A DNA stretch of 64,000 nt from Roseivirga sp. UBA6061 (lineage in GTDB: Bacteria; Bacteroidota; Bacteroidia; Cytophagales; Cyclobacteriaceae): assembly GCA_002427745.1 (NCBI GenBank), contig DIYF01000082.1, forward strand, positions 33,046-97,045. Reading direction: 5' to 3'. Numbering within the stretch: the stretch's first letter is position 1; each line of letters begins with the position of its first letter. The notes below the pieces were generated by a model. It was not told where the DNA came from. It worked only from the letters and a program-made list of their open reading frames with translations, and searched no databases. Of the stretch, positions 1 to 9,700 are shown piece after piece. The position numbers and the translations under genes are program-made.

Positions 1-1578
1 GATGCCGGGGGCTTTCTCTGGGCAGAAGACAGTAAGGGCTTTTTCCATTCTAAAATAGACAAGAAAAGAAACCGCAGTTATGCTATTCTTTTCCATAAAC
101 TCGGAGATTCTTTTGAGCAGGACAGCACTTATATGGAGTCGCAGAATACGGCCACCAATCTGGGAATCGGCAAGTCGAGGAGTAAGGAGTTTCTGTTTTT
201 GTCTGTATCGTCCAATAACTCCAATGAGATCTATCTGTCAAGAAATGCCTTTCCATACAATTTTAAGCTGGTAAGAAAGGCCGAACCTGATAAGAGTTAC
301 TCATTGAATCATGTCAGGGGTCAGTTCTACATAGGAACTAATCTGGGTGCTGCCAATGGCAGGCTCATGGTTACCGATACAGCCAAGCTGGGTTATGAGC
401 ACTGGAAAGAGGTAACCGGCAGTACGGATGACGTGGTATTTATGGGCTATCGGGTTTTCAAAAATTACCTCGTAGTACATAAAATGGAGAACATGAAAGA
501 GCGTATAGAGTTGCTTAACCTGAATTCGGCAGAAAGATGGCAACTAAACGGGCTTACTGACGATCGCTACAATACGATGTCACTGGGTAGAAATGAGTTT
601 GATTCCGATACGCTCCACTATTATGTGAGTGCTCCGAATTACAAAACCAGGAAGGTCAGCTATCATATGGGCAACCGTGGCAGAAAGATAAAGCAGGTAG
701 ACAAAAGCCGGGGCTTCTTTGTAGGCCTGTATAAGACCAGGCGCATCTGGGCTGATGCCCGTGATGGTACTAAAATTCCCATCACGCTGGTATACCTGGG
801 CAGAAAAGAAAAGTTTCTGACCAACAGAGCTGTAATGGTAGATGCTTACGGAGCTTATGGTGCCGGGGGCAACCTGGGCTATGACAACAGTTCATTACCA
901 CTCCTGAGCCGCGGTGTTATCTATGCCTATGTGCATGTAAGAGGCGGTGGAGACCTGGGCGACAAATGGTATCAGGATGGTAAGATGATGAACAAGATGA
1001 ATACCTTCACTGACCTGATAGATGCTGTAGAGTACATGAAGAACAATGGACTGGGGCATCGCGATAAGTTCTTTGGTACCGGAGGCAGTGCCGGAGGTCT
1101 GCTCATGGGAGCAGTGGTAAACCAGCGCCCTGATCTTTTCCAGGGAGTTTTTCTGGATGTGCCTTTTGTGGATGTAATCAATACCATGGGAGATGAATCC
1201 CTGCCACTGACAGCCGGAGAGTACCAGGAGTGGGGAAATCCTCAAAACAAAAAGGAGTTCAAGTATATGCTGCAGTACTCTCCTTATGAGAATGTGAAAG
1301 CACAGGACTATCCCCGTATGGCTTTTTACGCGGGTATCAATGATAAGAATGTCGGCTATTGGGAGCCTGCCAAAATGGTGGCTAAGCTAAGGGCCATGAA
1401 GACGGATGACAATATACTGCTGCTCAATACCGGGATGAATGCGGGCCATGGTGCCGGCTCGGGCCGTATGGCAGGCATAAGTTTACTCGCTTACAAGTAT
1501 GCACTGCTGTTTGAGTGGCTCAATGAAGTGAATGATGAGATAGCAAAAAAGCAGTTGCTGGAGGCACAGTCTAAATAA
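1..1578 (+). CDS. ptrB: Oligopeptidase B-like S9 serine peptidase (5' truncated by window)
   Basis: The frame is open from base 1, so the gene starts upstream of the window and only the last 525 or so codons are present. Family S9A enzymes of the oligopeptidase B type cleave peptides after basic residues. The C-terminal alpha/beta hydrolase domain is clear: an RGGGDLG strand region, the nucleophile serine in GTGGSAGGLLMG (about 1078-1113), the acid in AGINDKNV (about 1333-1356) and the histidine in NAGHGAG (about 1438-1458). The EYQEWGNP segment after the nucleophile is typical of oligopeptidase B. The N-terminal part seen here is the end of the seven-bladed propeller. A hairpin repeat follows the stop. 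Whether the protein is periplasmic or cytoplasmic cannot be judged without the N-terminus. Confidence 0.9.
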   Translation, partial: DAGGFLWAEDSKGFFHSKIDKKRNRSYAILFHKLGDSFEQDSTYMESQNTATNLGIGKSRSKEFLFLSVSSNNSNEIYLSRNAFPYNFKLVRKAEPDKSYSLNHVRGQFYIGTNLGAANGRLMVTDTAKLGYEHWKEVTGSTDDVVFMGYRVFKNYLVVHKMENMKERIELLNLNSAERWQLNGLTDDRYNTMSLGRNEFDSDTLHYYVSAPNYKTRKVSYHMGNRGRKIKQVDKSRGFFVGLYKTRRIWADARDGTKIPITLVYLGRKEKFLTNRAVMVDAYGAYGAGGNLGYDNSSLPLLSRGVIYAYVHVRGGGDLGDKWYQDGKMMNKMNTFTDLIDAVEYMKNNGLGHRDKFFGTGGSAGGLLMGAVVNQRPDLFQGVFLDVPFVDVINTMGDESLPLTAGEYQEWGNPQNKKEFKYMLQYSPYENVKAQDYPRMAFYAGINDKNVGYWEPAKMVAKLRAMKTDDNILLLNTGMNAGHGAGSGRMAGISLLAYKYALLFEWLNEVNDEIAKKQLLEAQSK

Positions 1579-1582
1579 AAAA

Positions 1583-1699
1583 GCGACAGTCTCAAAAGTC
1601 AATGAAACCGTCATCATGAATGCAATGAAGTAATCTTAAAGTTTGATTAGAGATTACTTCGCTTTGTTCGCAATGACGAAAAACTCTTGAGACTGTCGC
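1583..1699. repeat. REP-like palindromic element between ptrB and ndk
   Basis: Outer arms 1583-1599 and 1683-1699 are 17-bp inverted repeats with one mismatch (GCGACAGTCTCAA / TTGAGACTGTCGC core). Inside, 1627-1636 and 1651-1660 form a perfect 10-bp stem (GAAGTAATCT / AGATTACTTC). On the minus strand the right half reads CATTGCGAACAAAGCGAAG, close to a dispersed CATTGCGAGCGAAGCGAAG-type repeat that I recall from many bacterial genomes. It lies between two convergent genes, so it could also end transcription from both sides. Confidence 0.6.
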
Positions 1700-1725
1700 C
1701 TTTGTTTTCCTAAAAGGAATGCTTC

Positions 1726-2145
1726 TTAGAATCTCTCCAGTTGAGAGAAGTAGAAGTTTCCTTCGATTGCTGCATTTTCATCAGAATCCGAACCGTGTAC
1801 TGCATTAGCTGCAATAGAGGTAGCATAGATTTTACGGATGGTGCCTTCTGCTGCCTCAGCAGGGTTAGTAGCACCAATCAGGGTTCTGAAATCAGCAACA
1901 GCATTGTCTTTTTCCAGAATAGCCGCTACGATTGGGCCTGAAGACATGTATTCTACCAACTCTCCGTAGAATGGTCTTTCGGCATGTACCTCGTAGAACT
2001 TACCGGCCAGCTCAGCAGTAAGTCTTGTATACTTCATTGCCACGATCTTGAAGCCAGCGTCTTCGATCATTTTTGTAATACCACCAATGTTACCTGCTGC
2101 TACAGCGTCAGGCTTAATCATGGTAAAGGTTCTGTTTGTAGCCAT
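1726..2145 (-). CDS. ndk: Nucleoside diphosphate kinase
   Basis: Transfers the gamma phosphate between nucleoside triphosphates and diphosphates through a phosphohistidine and so balances NTP and dNTP pools in the cytoplasm. The 139-residue length is normal. The N-terminus has the family [10 protein letters not shown] segment, and the active-site histidine lies in NAVHGSDS (His117). The ATG start is at 2145. A TAnnTTTG box on the minus strand lies about 45 bp upstream. It is divergent from nrnA and convergent with the peptidase gene. Confidence 0.97.
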   Translation of the reverse strand: MATNRTFTMIKPDAVAAGNIGGITKMIEDAGFKIVAMKYTRLTAELAGKFYEVHAERPFYGELVEYMSSGPIVAAILEKDNAVADFRTLIGATNPAEAAEGTIRKIYATSIAANAVHGSDSDENAAIEGNFYFSQLERF

Positions 2146-2185
2146 ATTTCTTAATTATAAGTAGTTGCTCTTGAAATTTCGAGCG

Positions 2186-2193
2186 CAAAAATA
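2186..2193 (-). promoter_or_regulatory. Candidate -7 box for ndk
   Basis: On the minus strand the sequence reads TATTTTTG, a perfect match to the Bacteroidota TAnnTTTG -7 element, 41 bp before the ndk ATG. No convincing -33 TTTG lies at the usual distance, so this is only a candidate. Confidence 0.35.
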
Positions 2194-2361
2194 GAAGATA
2201 ATTTTTAATCTGCCTACGTGGTGATGGAAGGCGTACGGATTATAAGGGTCTGGCTGGTTGTTCGGCTGAATTATGACTCATTAGAGGGCTAAAATGCTAT
2301 AATGCAGGCAGATAAAGGTTATGTTAACTTTCCATAGAGATGGAAAGGGAAGTTAAAAACA

Positions 2362-2392
2362 TTGGTTTTTGCACGATTTCTTAACAATTTTG
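2362..2392 (+). promoter_or_regulatory. Candidate promoter for nrnA and the FKBP genes
   Basis: TTGG at 2362-2365 and CAATTTTG at 2385-2392 are separated by 19 bp. This fits the Bacteroidota sigma-A pattern (TTG-type -33, 19-21 bp spacer, TAnnTTTG -7) with one mismatch in the -7 box. The nrnA ATG is 40 bp downstream. Confidence 0.4.
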
Positions 2393-2431
2393 GCGCTTGG
2401 TTTGAAGCCGGTTCGTCCGGCAGAGATATAA

Positions 2432-3457
2432 ATGCAAGATTTAGAATCGCTGAAAGCTGCCCTCCGCAGCTCTAAAAATATAGTCATAACCACCCATTTT
2501 AAGCCAGATGCCGATGCGCTGGGCTCTTCTTTGGGAATGGCCAACTACCTTATCAAGAAAGGACATCAGGTTCAGGTGATCACCCCCAGTGATTATCCAT
2601 CTTTTCTCTTTTGGATGAAAGGCAACGAGGATGTCATGGTATATACCGAAGAAGCTGCAGAGGAGATCAGAGGCCTGATCAACAAGGCGGATATGGTGAT
2701 TACACTCGACTTCTCTACCCTCAGCCGTATTGATGACATGGGGGAGATGGTGAGAGAGTCACCTGCTTATAAGGTCAACATAGATCACCATCTGGAGCCT
2801 GAAAACTTTGCCGATTTCACATTGTGGAACACTAAAGCTGCGGCTACCTGTGAGCTTTGTTTTGAGCTGATTGAAGCACTGGGAGATAAAGCGCTGATTG
2901 ATCCGGATATTGCGGACTGCCTGTATGCCGGTATCATGACCGACACCGGGAACTTCCGTCATGGTAATACCACCCAGAATGTACATGAGGTAATTGCCGA
3001 GCTGATTCAGCTGGGGGCAGACAATACGAAAGTGGCTCGCAAGATTTATGACGGAAACTCGTTGAACCGATTGAGGTTTATGGGCTATGCACTGAGTGAA
3101 AAGCTTACAGTAATCCCGGAATATCACACGGCCTACTTTGCCATCACGGCAGAAGAACTGGAGCGTTTTGATTCGCAGACAGGAGACACAGAAGGGCTCG
3201 TCAATTATGCCCTGTCAGTCAAGGGAATTGTTTTTGCTGCCATGTTCACAGATCGTAAGCAGGCAGTCAAGATGTCTTTCAGGTCTGTGGGTGAGTTTCC
3301 TGCCAATGAAATTGCAGCTAAGTTCTTCAATGGGGGCGGGCACAGAAATGCAGCAGGTGGTAAGTCAGAAGAAACACTTGAAGAGACGGTGGCCAAATTC
3401 ACGGCTATCGTTCCCGAGTATAAAGAATTGTTGGATCAGGAAAGTCTGAAAATATGA
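2432..3457 (+). CDS. nrnA: DHH/DHHA1 phosphoesterase, NrnA-type nanoRNase / pAp phosphatase
   Basis: Degrades very short RNAs and often hydrolyses 3'-phosphoadenosine 5'-phosphate, in the cytoplasm with Mn2+. At 341 residues it has the usual family size. Metal-binding motifs are visible: HFKPDADALGSS (His22, Asp26, Asp28), the Asp in LDFSTL (about 93), the DHH triad (Asp118-His119-His120) and a downstream MTDTGNF segment. The C-terminal DHHA1 domain shows the substrate-binding GGGHRNAAGG motif near residue 307. The stop overlaps the start of the next gene (ATGA), so the genes are probably translationally coupled. The neighbouring FKBP lipoproteins resemble the nrnA-gldI order that I recall from gliding Bacteroidota. 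Confidence 0.93.
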   Translation: MQDLESLKAALRSSKNIVITTHFKPDADALGSSLGMANYLIKKGHQVQVITPSDYPSFLFWMKGNEDVMVYTEEAAEEIRGLINKADMVITLDFSTLSRIDDMGEMVRESPAYKVNIDHHLEPENFADFTLWNTKAAATCELCFELIEALGDKALIDPDIADCLYAGIMTDTGNFRHGNTTQNVHEVIAELIQLGADNTKVARKIYDGNSLNRLRFMGYALSEKLTVIPEYHTAYFAITAEELERFDSQTGDTEGLVNYALSVKGIVFAAMFTDRKQAVKMSFRSVGEFPANEIAAKFFNGGGHRNAAGGKSEETLEETVAKFTAIVPEYKELLDQESLKI

Positions 3458-4332
3458 AAAGAGCCTTGTTAAGTCTTTTGATGGCCTTAATGGTTGTTTT
3501 GGCGAGTTGTGATTCCGGAGCTGGTTTTACGGAACTGGAGTCTGGCTATTCCTACAAGCTGGTAGATGACAAAGAAGGAAAGAAAGCAGTCAGAGGGGAT
3601 ATCATGCTGATCAACCTGAAGAGTGTTTTTGGCGAAGACTCACTGATGGTAGAGCGCACGGTGGCCGATGGTTTTTTTATCAACCCCTTTGCTCCCACAC
3701 TTGGCGAGTTTAAAGAGGTGCTTGACCTGTGCGATGAGGGCGATAGTATCATTGTAAGAATGTCATGGAACAAGTATGCCGCCCTGACCAGGGCCGTACC
3801 CGTAAGAGGGCTTGATACCACCAAGACCGTCATGATGCAGATGCGCATTGCCGAGATAGAAAATGAAACCACGGTCATAGCCAGGGTAAAGGAAGAACAA
3901 ATGGCACTGGACAAGCAGGCCATTGAAAAGTACCTTGCCGCCAATAACCTTGAAGCTGTAGCATCGGCTGATGGTATCTATCAGGTTGTAAATGAGGAGG
4001 GCAGCGGACCCCGGCCCGAACGTGGTCAGAGGGCTTCAGTCAGCTACGTATTGCGCCTTTTAGATGGTAAGCTGATAGACACTAACTACGAGGAAGTTGC
4101 CAGAGAGGCTGGTGCTTTTGACCAGCGTAGAGTACCTTACAGACCCTATACCTTTACGGTAGGGAATGATGCCGTGATTGACGGATGGCACCTGGGCATT
4201 CCTCTTGTAAGAAAAGGAGGTAAGTCTAAATTGCTGATTCCTTCCCACCTGGGCTATGGCCCTAGAGGTAAACCAGGCATTCCGGGCAATGCAGTACTGG
4301 TTTTTGATGTTGAAGTTGTTGATATAAAGTAA
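3454..4332 (+). CDS. FKBP-type peptidyl-prolyl isomerase lipoprotein
   Basis: A 292-residue secreted protein. The N-terminus has a lipoprotein signal peptide with lipobox LASC, so Cys19 is probably lipidated. The C-terminal third is an FKBP domain: SYVLRLLDGKLIDT, TFTVGNDAVIDGWHLG, KSKLLIPSHLGYGP and NAVLVFDVEVVDI. The middle part, about residues 30-150, is another beta-rich region, possibly a degenerate FKBP domain. It overlaps nrnA by four bases and is followed 13 bp later by a second FKBP lipoprotein. GldI, a gliding-motility protein, is an FKBP lipoprotein in this kind of context. The link to gliding is inference; a general periplasmic folding role is equally possible. Confidence 0.87.
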   Translation: MKRALLSLLMALMVVLASCDSGAGFTELESGYSYKLVDDKEGKKAVRGDIMLINLKSVFGEDSLMVERTVADGFFINPFAPTLGEFKEVLDLCDEGDSIIVRMSWNKYAALTRAVPVRGLDTTKTVMMQMRIAEIENETTVIARVKEEQMALDKQAIEKYLAANNLEAVASADGIYQVVNEEGSGPRPERGQRASVSYVLRLLDGKLIDTNYEEVAREAGAFDQRRVPYRPYTFTVGNDAVIDGWHLGIPLVRKGGKSKLLIPSHLGYGPRGKPGIPGNAVLVFDVEVVDIK

Positions 4333-4345
4333 TAGAAGAGAGCGT

Positions 4346-4834
4346 ATGAAAAAGATAGTTTCATTATTCCTGGCACTGGCCACCGTATTTGCCATGACAG
4401 GATGTGACGGAGATGAGGTATTCAATGCAGATGAGCAACTGGAGATTGATATCAGGCTGATTGATCAATACCTGGCTGATAACTTTCTGACGGCTCAGGT
4501 AGATGAAGATTCACAACTCAGGTATATCATTACCCAGCAGGGAACCGGAGACAATGCAGGTTTTGGTAACTCAGTGGAGGTACACTACAGAGGGTATCTG
4601 CTGGATGGTACAGAATTCGATACCAGTGTAGGCAGAGGGCCTTTTACCTTTGTACTGGGTAGAGGAGATGTAATTCAGGGCTGGGACGTAGGTTTTCAGA
4701 AACTGAATGTAGGTGCTCAGGCTACTTTCCTGATTCCGTCAGGTCTGGCCTATGGCAACTCAAGAGGGCCAGCAGGCGATCTGCCTCCCAACTCCGTGTT
4801 GATTTTCGATGTCACAGTGATCGATATTCGCTAA
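4346..4834 (+). CDS. FKBP-type peptidyl-prolyl isomerase lipoprotein (GldI-like)
   Basis: A 162-residue lipoprotein with a signal peptide ending in lipobox MTGC. The FKBP domain fills the C-terminal two thirds, with VEVHYRGYLLDGTEFDTS, FTFVLGRGDVIQGWDVG, ATFLIPSGLAYG and SVLIFDVTVIDI. These are full-length canonical blocks with the aromatic and Asp positions of active FKBPs. It catalyses proline cis-trans isomerisation of exported proteins. It is the third gene of the nrnA-FKBP-FKBP operon and is followed by a strong terminator. Between the two FKBPs this is the more canonical one. Assignment as GldI is based on context only. Confidence 0.88.
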   Translation: MKKIVSLFLALATVFAMTGCDGDEVFNADEQLEIDIRLIDQYLADNFLTAQVDEDSQLRYIITQQGTGDNAGFGNSVEVHYRGYLLDGTEFDTSVGRGPFTFVLGRGDVIQGWDVGFQKLNVGAQATFLIPSGLAYGNSRGPAGDLPPNSVLIFDVTVIDIR

Positions 4835-4852
4835 GAAAGCTTTAAATAACAG

Positions 4853-4887
4853 AAAGTGCCCGGCCGGATGGTTGCGGCACTTTTTTT
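4853..4887 (+). terminator. Rho-independent terminator after the FKBP operon
   Basis: The stem AAAGTGCC / GGCACTTT with a 15-nt loop is followed by a run of seven T. It lies 18 bp after the stop of the second FKBP gene and ends the nrnA operon just before rdgB. Confidence 0.8.
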
Positions 4888-4905
4888 ATACCATACCATC
4901 TTCCG

Positions 4906-5487
4906 ATGAAAATTTGCTTTGCCACAAACAACCGGAATAAGCTCGAAGAAATTCAGCAGATTCTCGGAGACTCTTTTGAGATTTTGTCTCTGAAAGATAT
5001 TGGCTGTTTTGATGATATAGCCGAACCCCACGAATCACTGGAAGAAAACTCTGCCGAAAAAGCAGAGTACATCTACACCCGCTACCAAATACCGGTTTTT
5101 GCAGATGATACCGGTCTTGAGATTGTAGCTTTGGACGGAGCTCCCGGAGTTTATTCGGCCCGTTATGGCGGTCCTGAGCGCAGTGCTGAGCGTAATATGA
5201 CCAAAGTACTGGCAGAGCTTGAAGGTGCGGCTGACCGGTCGGCACAATTCAGAACCATTATGACCTACATCGATGAAAGCGGTACTTTTCAGTTTGAAGG
5301 AATTGTAAAAGGCCGGATAATATCAGAAAGGCGTGGCGAGGGTGGTTTTGGTTATGACCCCATCTTTATTCCAGATGGCTATGATCAGACTTTCGGAGAA
5401 TTACCGACTTCAGAAAAGAACCAGATCAGCCATAGAGTTCGCTCTTTATCAAAGCTTGTGGAATTTCTCAAAAGCAGACACAACTAA
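4906..5487 (+). CDS. rdgB: XTP/dITP diphosphatase (RdgB/HAM1 family)
   Basis: House-cleaning pyrophosphatase that converts non-canonical purine NTPs (XTP, ITP, dITP) to the monophosphates. The 193-residue length is standard. Motifs seen: the N-terminal TNNRNKLEEI phosphate loop, FADDTGLEIVALDGAPG with the catalytic Asp pair, YSARYGG, GFGYDPIF and the C-terminal SHR base-recognition motif. It starts 19 bp after the terminator of the preceding operon, so it probably has its own promoter. It is followed 25 bp later by uridine kinase, with which it is probably co-transcribed. Confidence 0.95.
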   Translation: MKICFATNNRNKLEEIQQILGDSFEILSLKDIGCFDDIAEPHESLEENSAEKAEYIYTRYQIPVFADDTGLEIVALDGAPGVYSARYGGPERSAERNMTKVLAELEGAADRSAQFRTIMTYIDESGTFQFEGIVKGRIISERRGEGGFGYDPIFIPDGYDQTFGELPTSEKNQISHRVRSLSKLVEFLKSRHN

Positions 5488-5512
5488 GCACATTCTATAT
5501 TAGTTTTGCAGG

Positions 5513-6133
5513 ATGGATAAACCATACATCATCGGTATTACAGGAGGTAGCGGGTCTGGTAAGACACGGTTTTTGGAGACCTTACTCGAAGGCTTTAGTG
5601 GAGATGAGGTGACTTGTATCTCACAAGATGACTACTACCATCCGCGTGAGTATCAACTGGTAGATGAGAACGGAGAGTTCAACTTTGACCGACCTGAATC
5701 GATAGATTATGAGCACTTTGCCAGTGACCTGCTGCAGTTAAGTCAGGGTAAAGAAGTAGAAAAACAGGAATATACTTTCAATAATCCTGATGTGGAGCCC
5801 TCGATTATCATCCGCAAGCCGGCTCCGGTGATTTTGGTTGAGGGGATTTTTATTTTCCACTATCCGAAAATTATTAACCTGCTCGATCTTCGCATTTTTG
5901 TAGATGCTATGGACTATATCAAGCTGCAGCGCAGATTGAAGCGTGACAGGGAAGAGCGGGGCTATGATGCCGATGATGTGCTCTATAAATACGAGAATCA
6001 TATCATGCCCTCTTATCAGAAGTATATAGCTCCACACAAGGATCACTCCGACCTCGTAGTACCAAATAATACGGACTTTGCGGGTGCTGTTGATGTGGTA
6101 AAAGCATTCATTAAGTCGAAATTAGCCTCCTGA
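5513..6133 (+). CDS. udk: Uridine kinase
   Basis: Phosphorylates uridine and cytidine to the monophosphates in pyrimidine salvage. The Walker A P-loop GGSGSGKT is at residues 11-18. It is followed by the QDDYY motif, the FDRPESIDYE segment that binds the nucleoside, and the VEGIFIF strand. The lid arginines lie in RRLKRDREERG. The 206-residue length is typical. It is the second gene after rdgB. A small membrane protein gene begins 21 bp after its stop. Confidence 0.95.
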   Translation: MDKPYIIGITGGSGSGKTRFLETLLEGFSGDEVTCISQDDYYHPREYQLVDENGEFNFDRPESIDYEHFASDLLQLSQGKEVEKQEYTFNNPDVEPSIIIRKPAPVILVEGIFIFHYPKIINLLDLRIFVDAMDYIKLQRRLKRDREERGYDADDVLYKYENHIMPSYQKYIAPHKDHSDLVVPNNTDFAGAVDVVKAFIKSKLAS

Positions 6134-6154
6134 TCGCTGTGATTTTTACAGGGA

Positions 6155-6538
6155 ATGCCTACATTTGTGGCCGTTTCAATGAAATTTAGCTCAGACATAT
6201 CAACCTTCAGAAAGACCCTCTTCTTTGTTTTGGGTTTGTTGGTGGCAGCATTTGTGGTATCTCAGGAGGTACTGCAATATCACTGCACTAAGCTGGCGCT
6301 CTCTGTTGAGCAGTCAGATGAGGCTGACGATGAGCCAAATGAAGTGGTACATGAGTTCACCTGCGATGTGATGTTACCTGCAGGTACTGATTTACTCAAG
6401 CCCTTCACACCCGTTTTTATTCGCGAAGTAATTAGGGAGTCGGAAGAGCCGAACTTTTCAACTGAAGATGTTCCCCTCCATGATACCCGGCATTATAAGA
6501 CTCTATTCCGGCAGATTATATCACCGAACGCACCCTAG
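6155..6538 (+). CDS. Small single-pass membrane or secreted protein of unknown function
   Basis: A 127-residue protein not recognised as a known family. A hydrophobic segment at about residues 21-38 (TLFFVLGLLVAAFVVSQ) could be a signal anchor or signal peptide. The rest is acidic and rich in Glu, Asp and Pro. Two cysteines occur after the hydrophobic segment (YHC and FTC). A second in-frame ATG at 6179 would shorten the N-terminus by eight residues and give a more usual signal sequence. It lies 21 bp after udk and may be the last gene of that operon. Confidence 0.55.
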   Translation: MPTFVAVSMKFSSDISTFRKTLFFVLGLLVAAFVVSQEVLQYHCTKLALSVEQSDEADDEPNEVVHEFTCDVMLPAGTDLLKPFTPVFIREVIRESEEPNFSTEDVPLHDTRHYKTLFRQIISPNAP

Positions 6539-6726
6539 CGGTCATTTTAATTGCCGATCTAAAAGTCTCAGCGCATTCTGCTGAGCAACCATAGTACTTA
6601 ATTCAAACGAAAATTTAATCAAAGCCATGTTTGCGTGATGAGCACTTAAAATGTGTTTTCACGGGTTTGACAAGGTTTTCAGGCTGCCCCGGTAGCCTGC
6701 ATATCATTGAAAATTTATACCAAGCG

Positions 6727-9700
6727 ATGAAAAACAAGAATACCATAGTATTTCTGACACTGGTCATTACCGTCCTGTGTCTGTACTATCTCTCCATTAC
6801 TTTCTTTAGTAGGGGGATACAGCAAGATGCCCTGGACTTTGCCACTGACGATGCGGGCATCGTAGATCAGCCTAAAAAGCAGGCTTATCTGGATTCTATC
6901 TGGAAAGAGCCTGTACTCGAAATCCTCGGGGCTTCATTTACCTATGAGGAAATAAAAAAGACAGAGTTGAATCTCGGACTTGACCTGCAAGGTGGAATGC
7001 ACGTAACACTGGAAGTTTCTCCGGTTGAAATCATTAAGGGACTTTCTTCTCAGAGTCAGGACCCTGATTTCCTGGCAGCCCTTGACAGAGCTGATGAGCT
7101 TCAGAAAGACAGCCAGGAATCATTTGCCAGACTGTTTGAGTCTGCTTACAACGAAATCAGCCCTACCGGAAAGCTGAGCAGAATCTTTGCGAATGCAGCC
7201 AATAAAGGTCGTATCAGCTTTGAGTCTTCTAACAGCGATGTGATGGATATTATCGAAACGGAAGTAGATAATGCCATTGACAGAGCTTTCCAGATTCTGA
7301 GAACGCGTGTTGACCGTTTCGGTACTTCACAGCCAAACATTCAAAGACTGGGGTCAAGCGGTCGTATTCAGATTGAGCTGCCGGGTGTAGATAACCCTCA
7401 GCGTGTAAGAAAGCTGCTGCAGGGTGTGGCTAAGCTTGAGTTCTGGGAAGTATGGAATATCAATGAAATTCAGCCTACACTGATCGCCATGAACAGCAAA
7501 TTGCTGGCCATTGAAAAAGCGGCAGCTGAAAAGTCTACTACCAGCCTGAGTACTGAACTGAATGCCTCTACTAATGAGGCCAATGACTTGGCAAATCAGA
7601 TTGCCGCAGGAGATACTACTTCTACAGCAGATTCACTTGATGTGACTGCCAATACCTCTACTTTCTTCAGCCTGATGAAGCAGGATGCTTATGGCAATAT
7701 GCTGTTTGCTCTGAGAGACACCGGTAAAATCAACCGAGTATTAAAGAGTACAGAGATTCAGCAGGTAATTCCAAGAGATACGAGATTCCTGTGGGATGTG
7801 AAGTCTGTTGCTGAAACGGAAGACCTGGCACTATATGCGGTTAAAATCCCAAGAAGTGGTGAGTCGTCTCTGACCGGAGAAGTAATTACAGATGCCAGGC
7901 TTTCCATTGATGAAAGAGGCAAGCCTGCGGTAAGCATGCAGATGTCGGCTATTGGTGCCAAGCAGTGGAAGAAAATGACTGGTGATAATGTTGGTAGAAG
8001 ACTGGCGGCAACACTTGACAACTATGTTTATACAGCTCCTACTGTACAAGTAGAGATTGCGAACGGAAACACGCAGATCAGCGGTAACTTCACCAATGAA
8101 GAGGCGATAGATCTTTCCAATATCCTGAAGGCGGGTTCTTTGCCTGCTCCTACCAGAATTGTAGAAGAAGCCGTAGTAGGCCCTACTTTGGGTACTGAAG
8201 CACAGGCTCAGGGTATTAAGTCTATCCTGATTGGTCTGGCCATTGTGGTTATTTTCATGGTATTCTACTACTCCAAAGGTGGTTTGGTGGCAAATGTTGC
8301 CTTGCTTTTCAACGTATTCTTCATTCTTGGTATCCTGGCCAACCTGGGCGCAGCATTAACGCTGCCTGGTATTGCCGGTATTGTGCTTACCATCGGTATG
8401 TCGATTGATGCCAACGTACTGATCTTTGAAAGAATCAGGGAAGAACTCAGAAATGATGTGCCGCTGTTGCAGGCAATCTCTTCAGGTTATAAAAAGGCGT
8501 ACAGCTCAATTATAGATGCCAATGTGACCACCTTCCTTACCGGTGTGATTCTGTACCTCTTAGGTCAGGGACCTGTGAAAGGATTTGCTGTGACCCTGAT
8601 GATCGGTATTATCTGTTCTTTCTTCTCAGCAGTATTCATCACACGGGTGATTGTTACCTGGATGAGCAAAAAAGGTAATGACAGTAAAATTTCTTTCGAG
8701 ACTCCATTTACTAAGGGTTGGTTGACAAATCTGAATATCGATTTCCTTGGTAAGAGAAGAATGGCTTATCTGACATCCGGTATCATCATTGCCGTGGGTA
8801 TTGCAGTAATGGCTACTAACGGATTGAAACTGGGTGTTGATTTCAAAGGAGGTCGCTCTTACATCGTTCAGTTTGATGAAACCATGGTAGCTTCTGATAT
8901 AAAGACGAGTCTCTCGAATGGTGTATTCAGCGAGGCTGGTGTTGAGGTGAAAACCTATAACTCTAACAATGTGCTGAAGATTACTACTTCTTATATGGTA
9001 GAAGATGAGTCTCAGGAAGCTGATGAAGTTGTGAAGAAGGCGTTGACGGATGGATTGGCTACGGCTACCGGCAAGGACTTTATTGATGGAACTACCGATC
9101 TGCAGGCAGGTCAGTTTACCATTAACGGTTCGGCCAAAGTAGGAGCGACCATCGCGGATGATATCAAGAATTCTTCTTTGAAATCCTTCGGTCTTTCAAT
9201 CGTTGCGATCTTCTTCTATATCCTGATCAGGTTTAGAAGATGGCAGTTCTCACTTGGTGCGATTGTCGCCCTTGTGCATGATGCTCTTATTGTACTTTCT
9301 GCCTTTGCTATTGCGGGCTTGCTGGGCATCAGTTTTGAGATAGATCAGGTATTTATAGGAGCCCTGCTGACGATTATGGGTTACTCGATAAACGATACCG
9401 TGGTAGTATTTGACAGGATTCGTGAGAACCTTCAGCTGAAAGGCTCACGCGACCTGGTAGGAACTTTCAATACATCTATCAACAGTACCATCAGCCGTAC
9501 CCTGATTACTTCGATGACCACGCTGATTGTGGTGGTAATTCTGTTCCTGTTTGGTGGAGAGGTATTGAGAGGTTTCTCTTTTGCCTTCCTGATTGGTATT
9601 CTGATCGGTACCTACTCTTCTGTGTTTGTGGCTACTCCTATTGTAGTAGACCTTACCAAGAAAACTCTGGGAGCAGCAGCTGACAAAGAGCGTGATGCAG

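Noticed and set aside
6631-6726. Upstream ATG 6631 as start of secDF
   Set aside because: The 32 extra codons have no family similarity, and the first membrane helix follows ATG 6727 directly.
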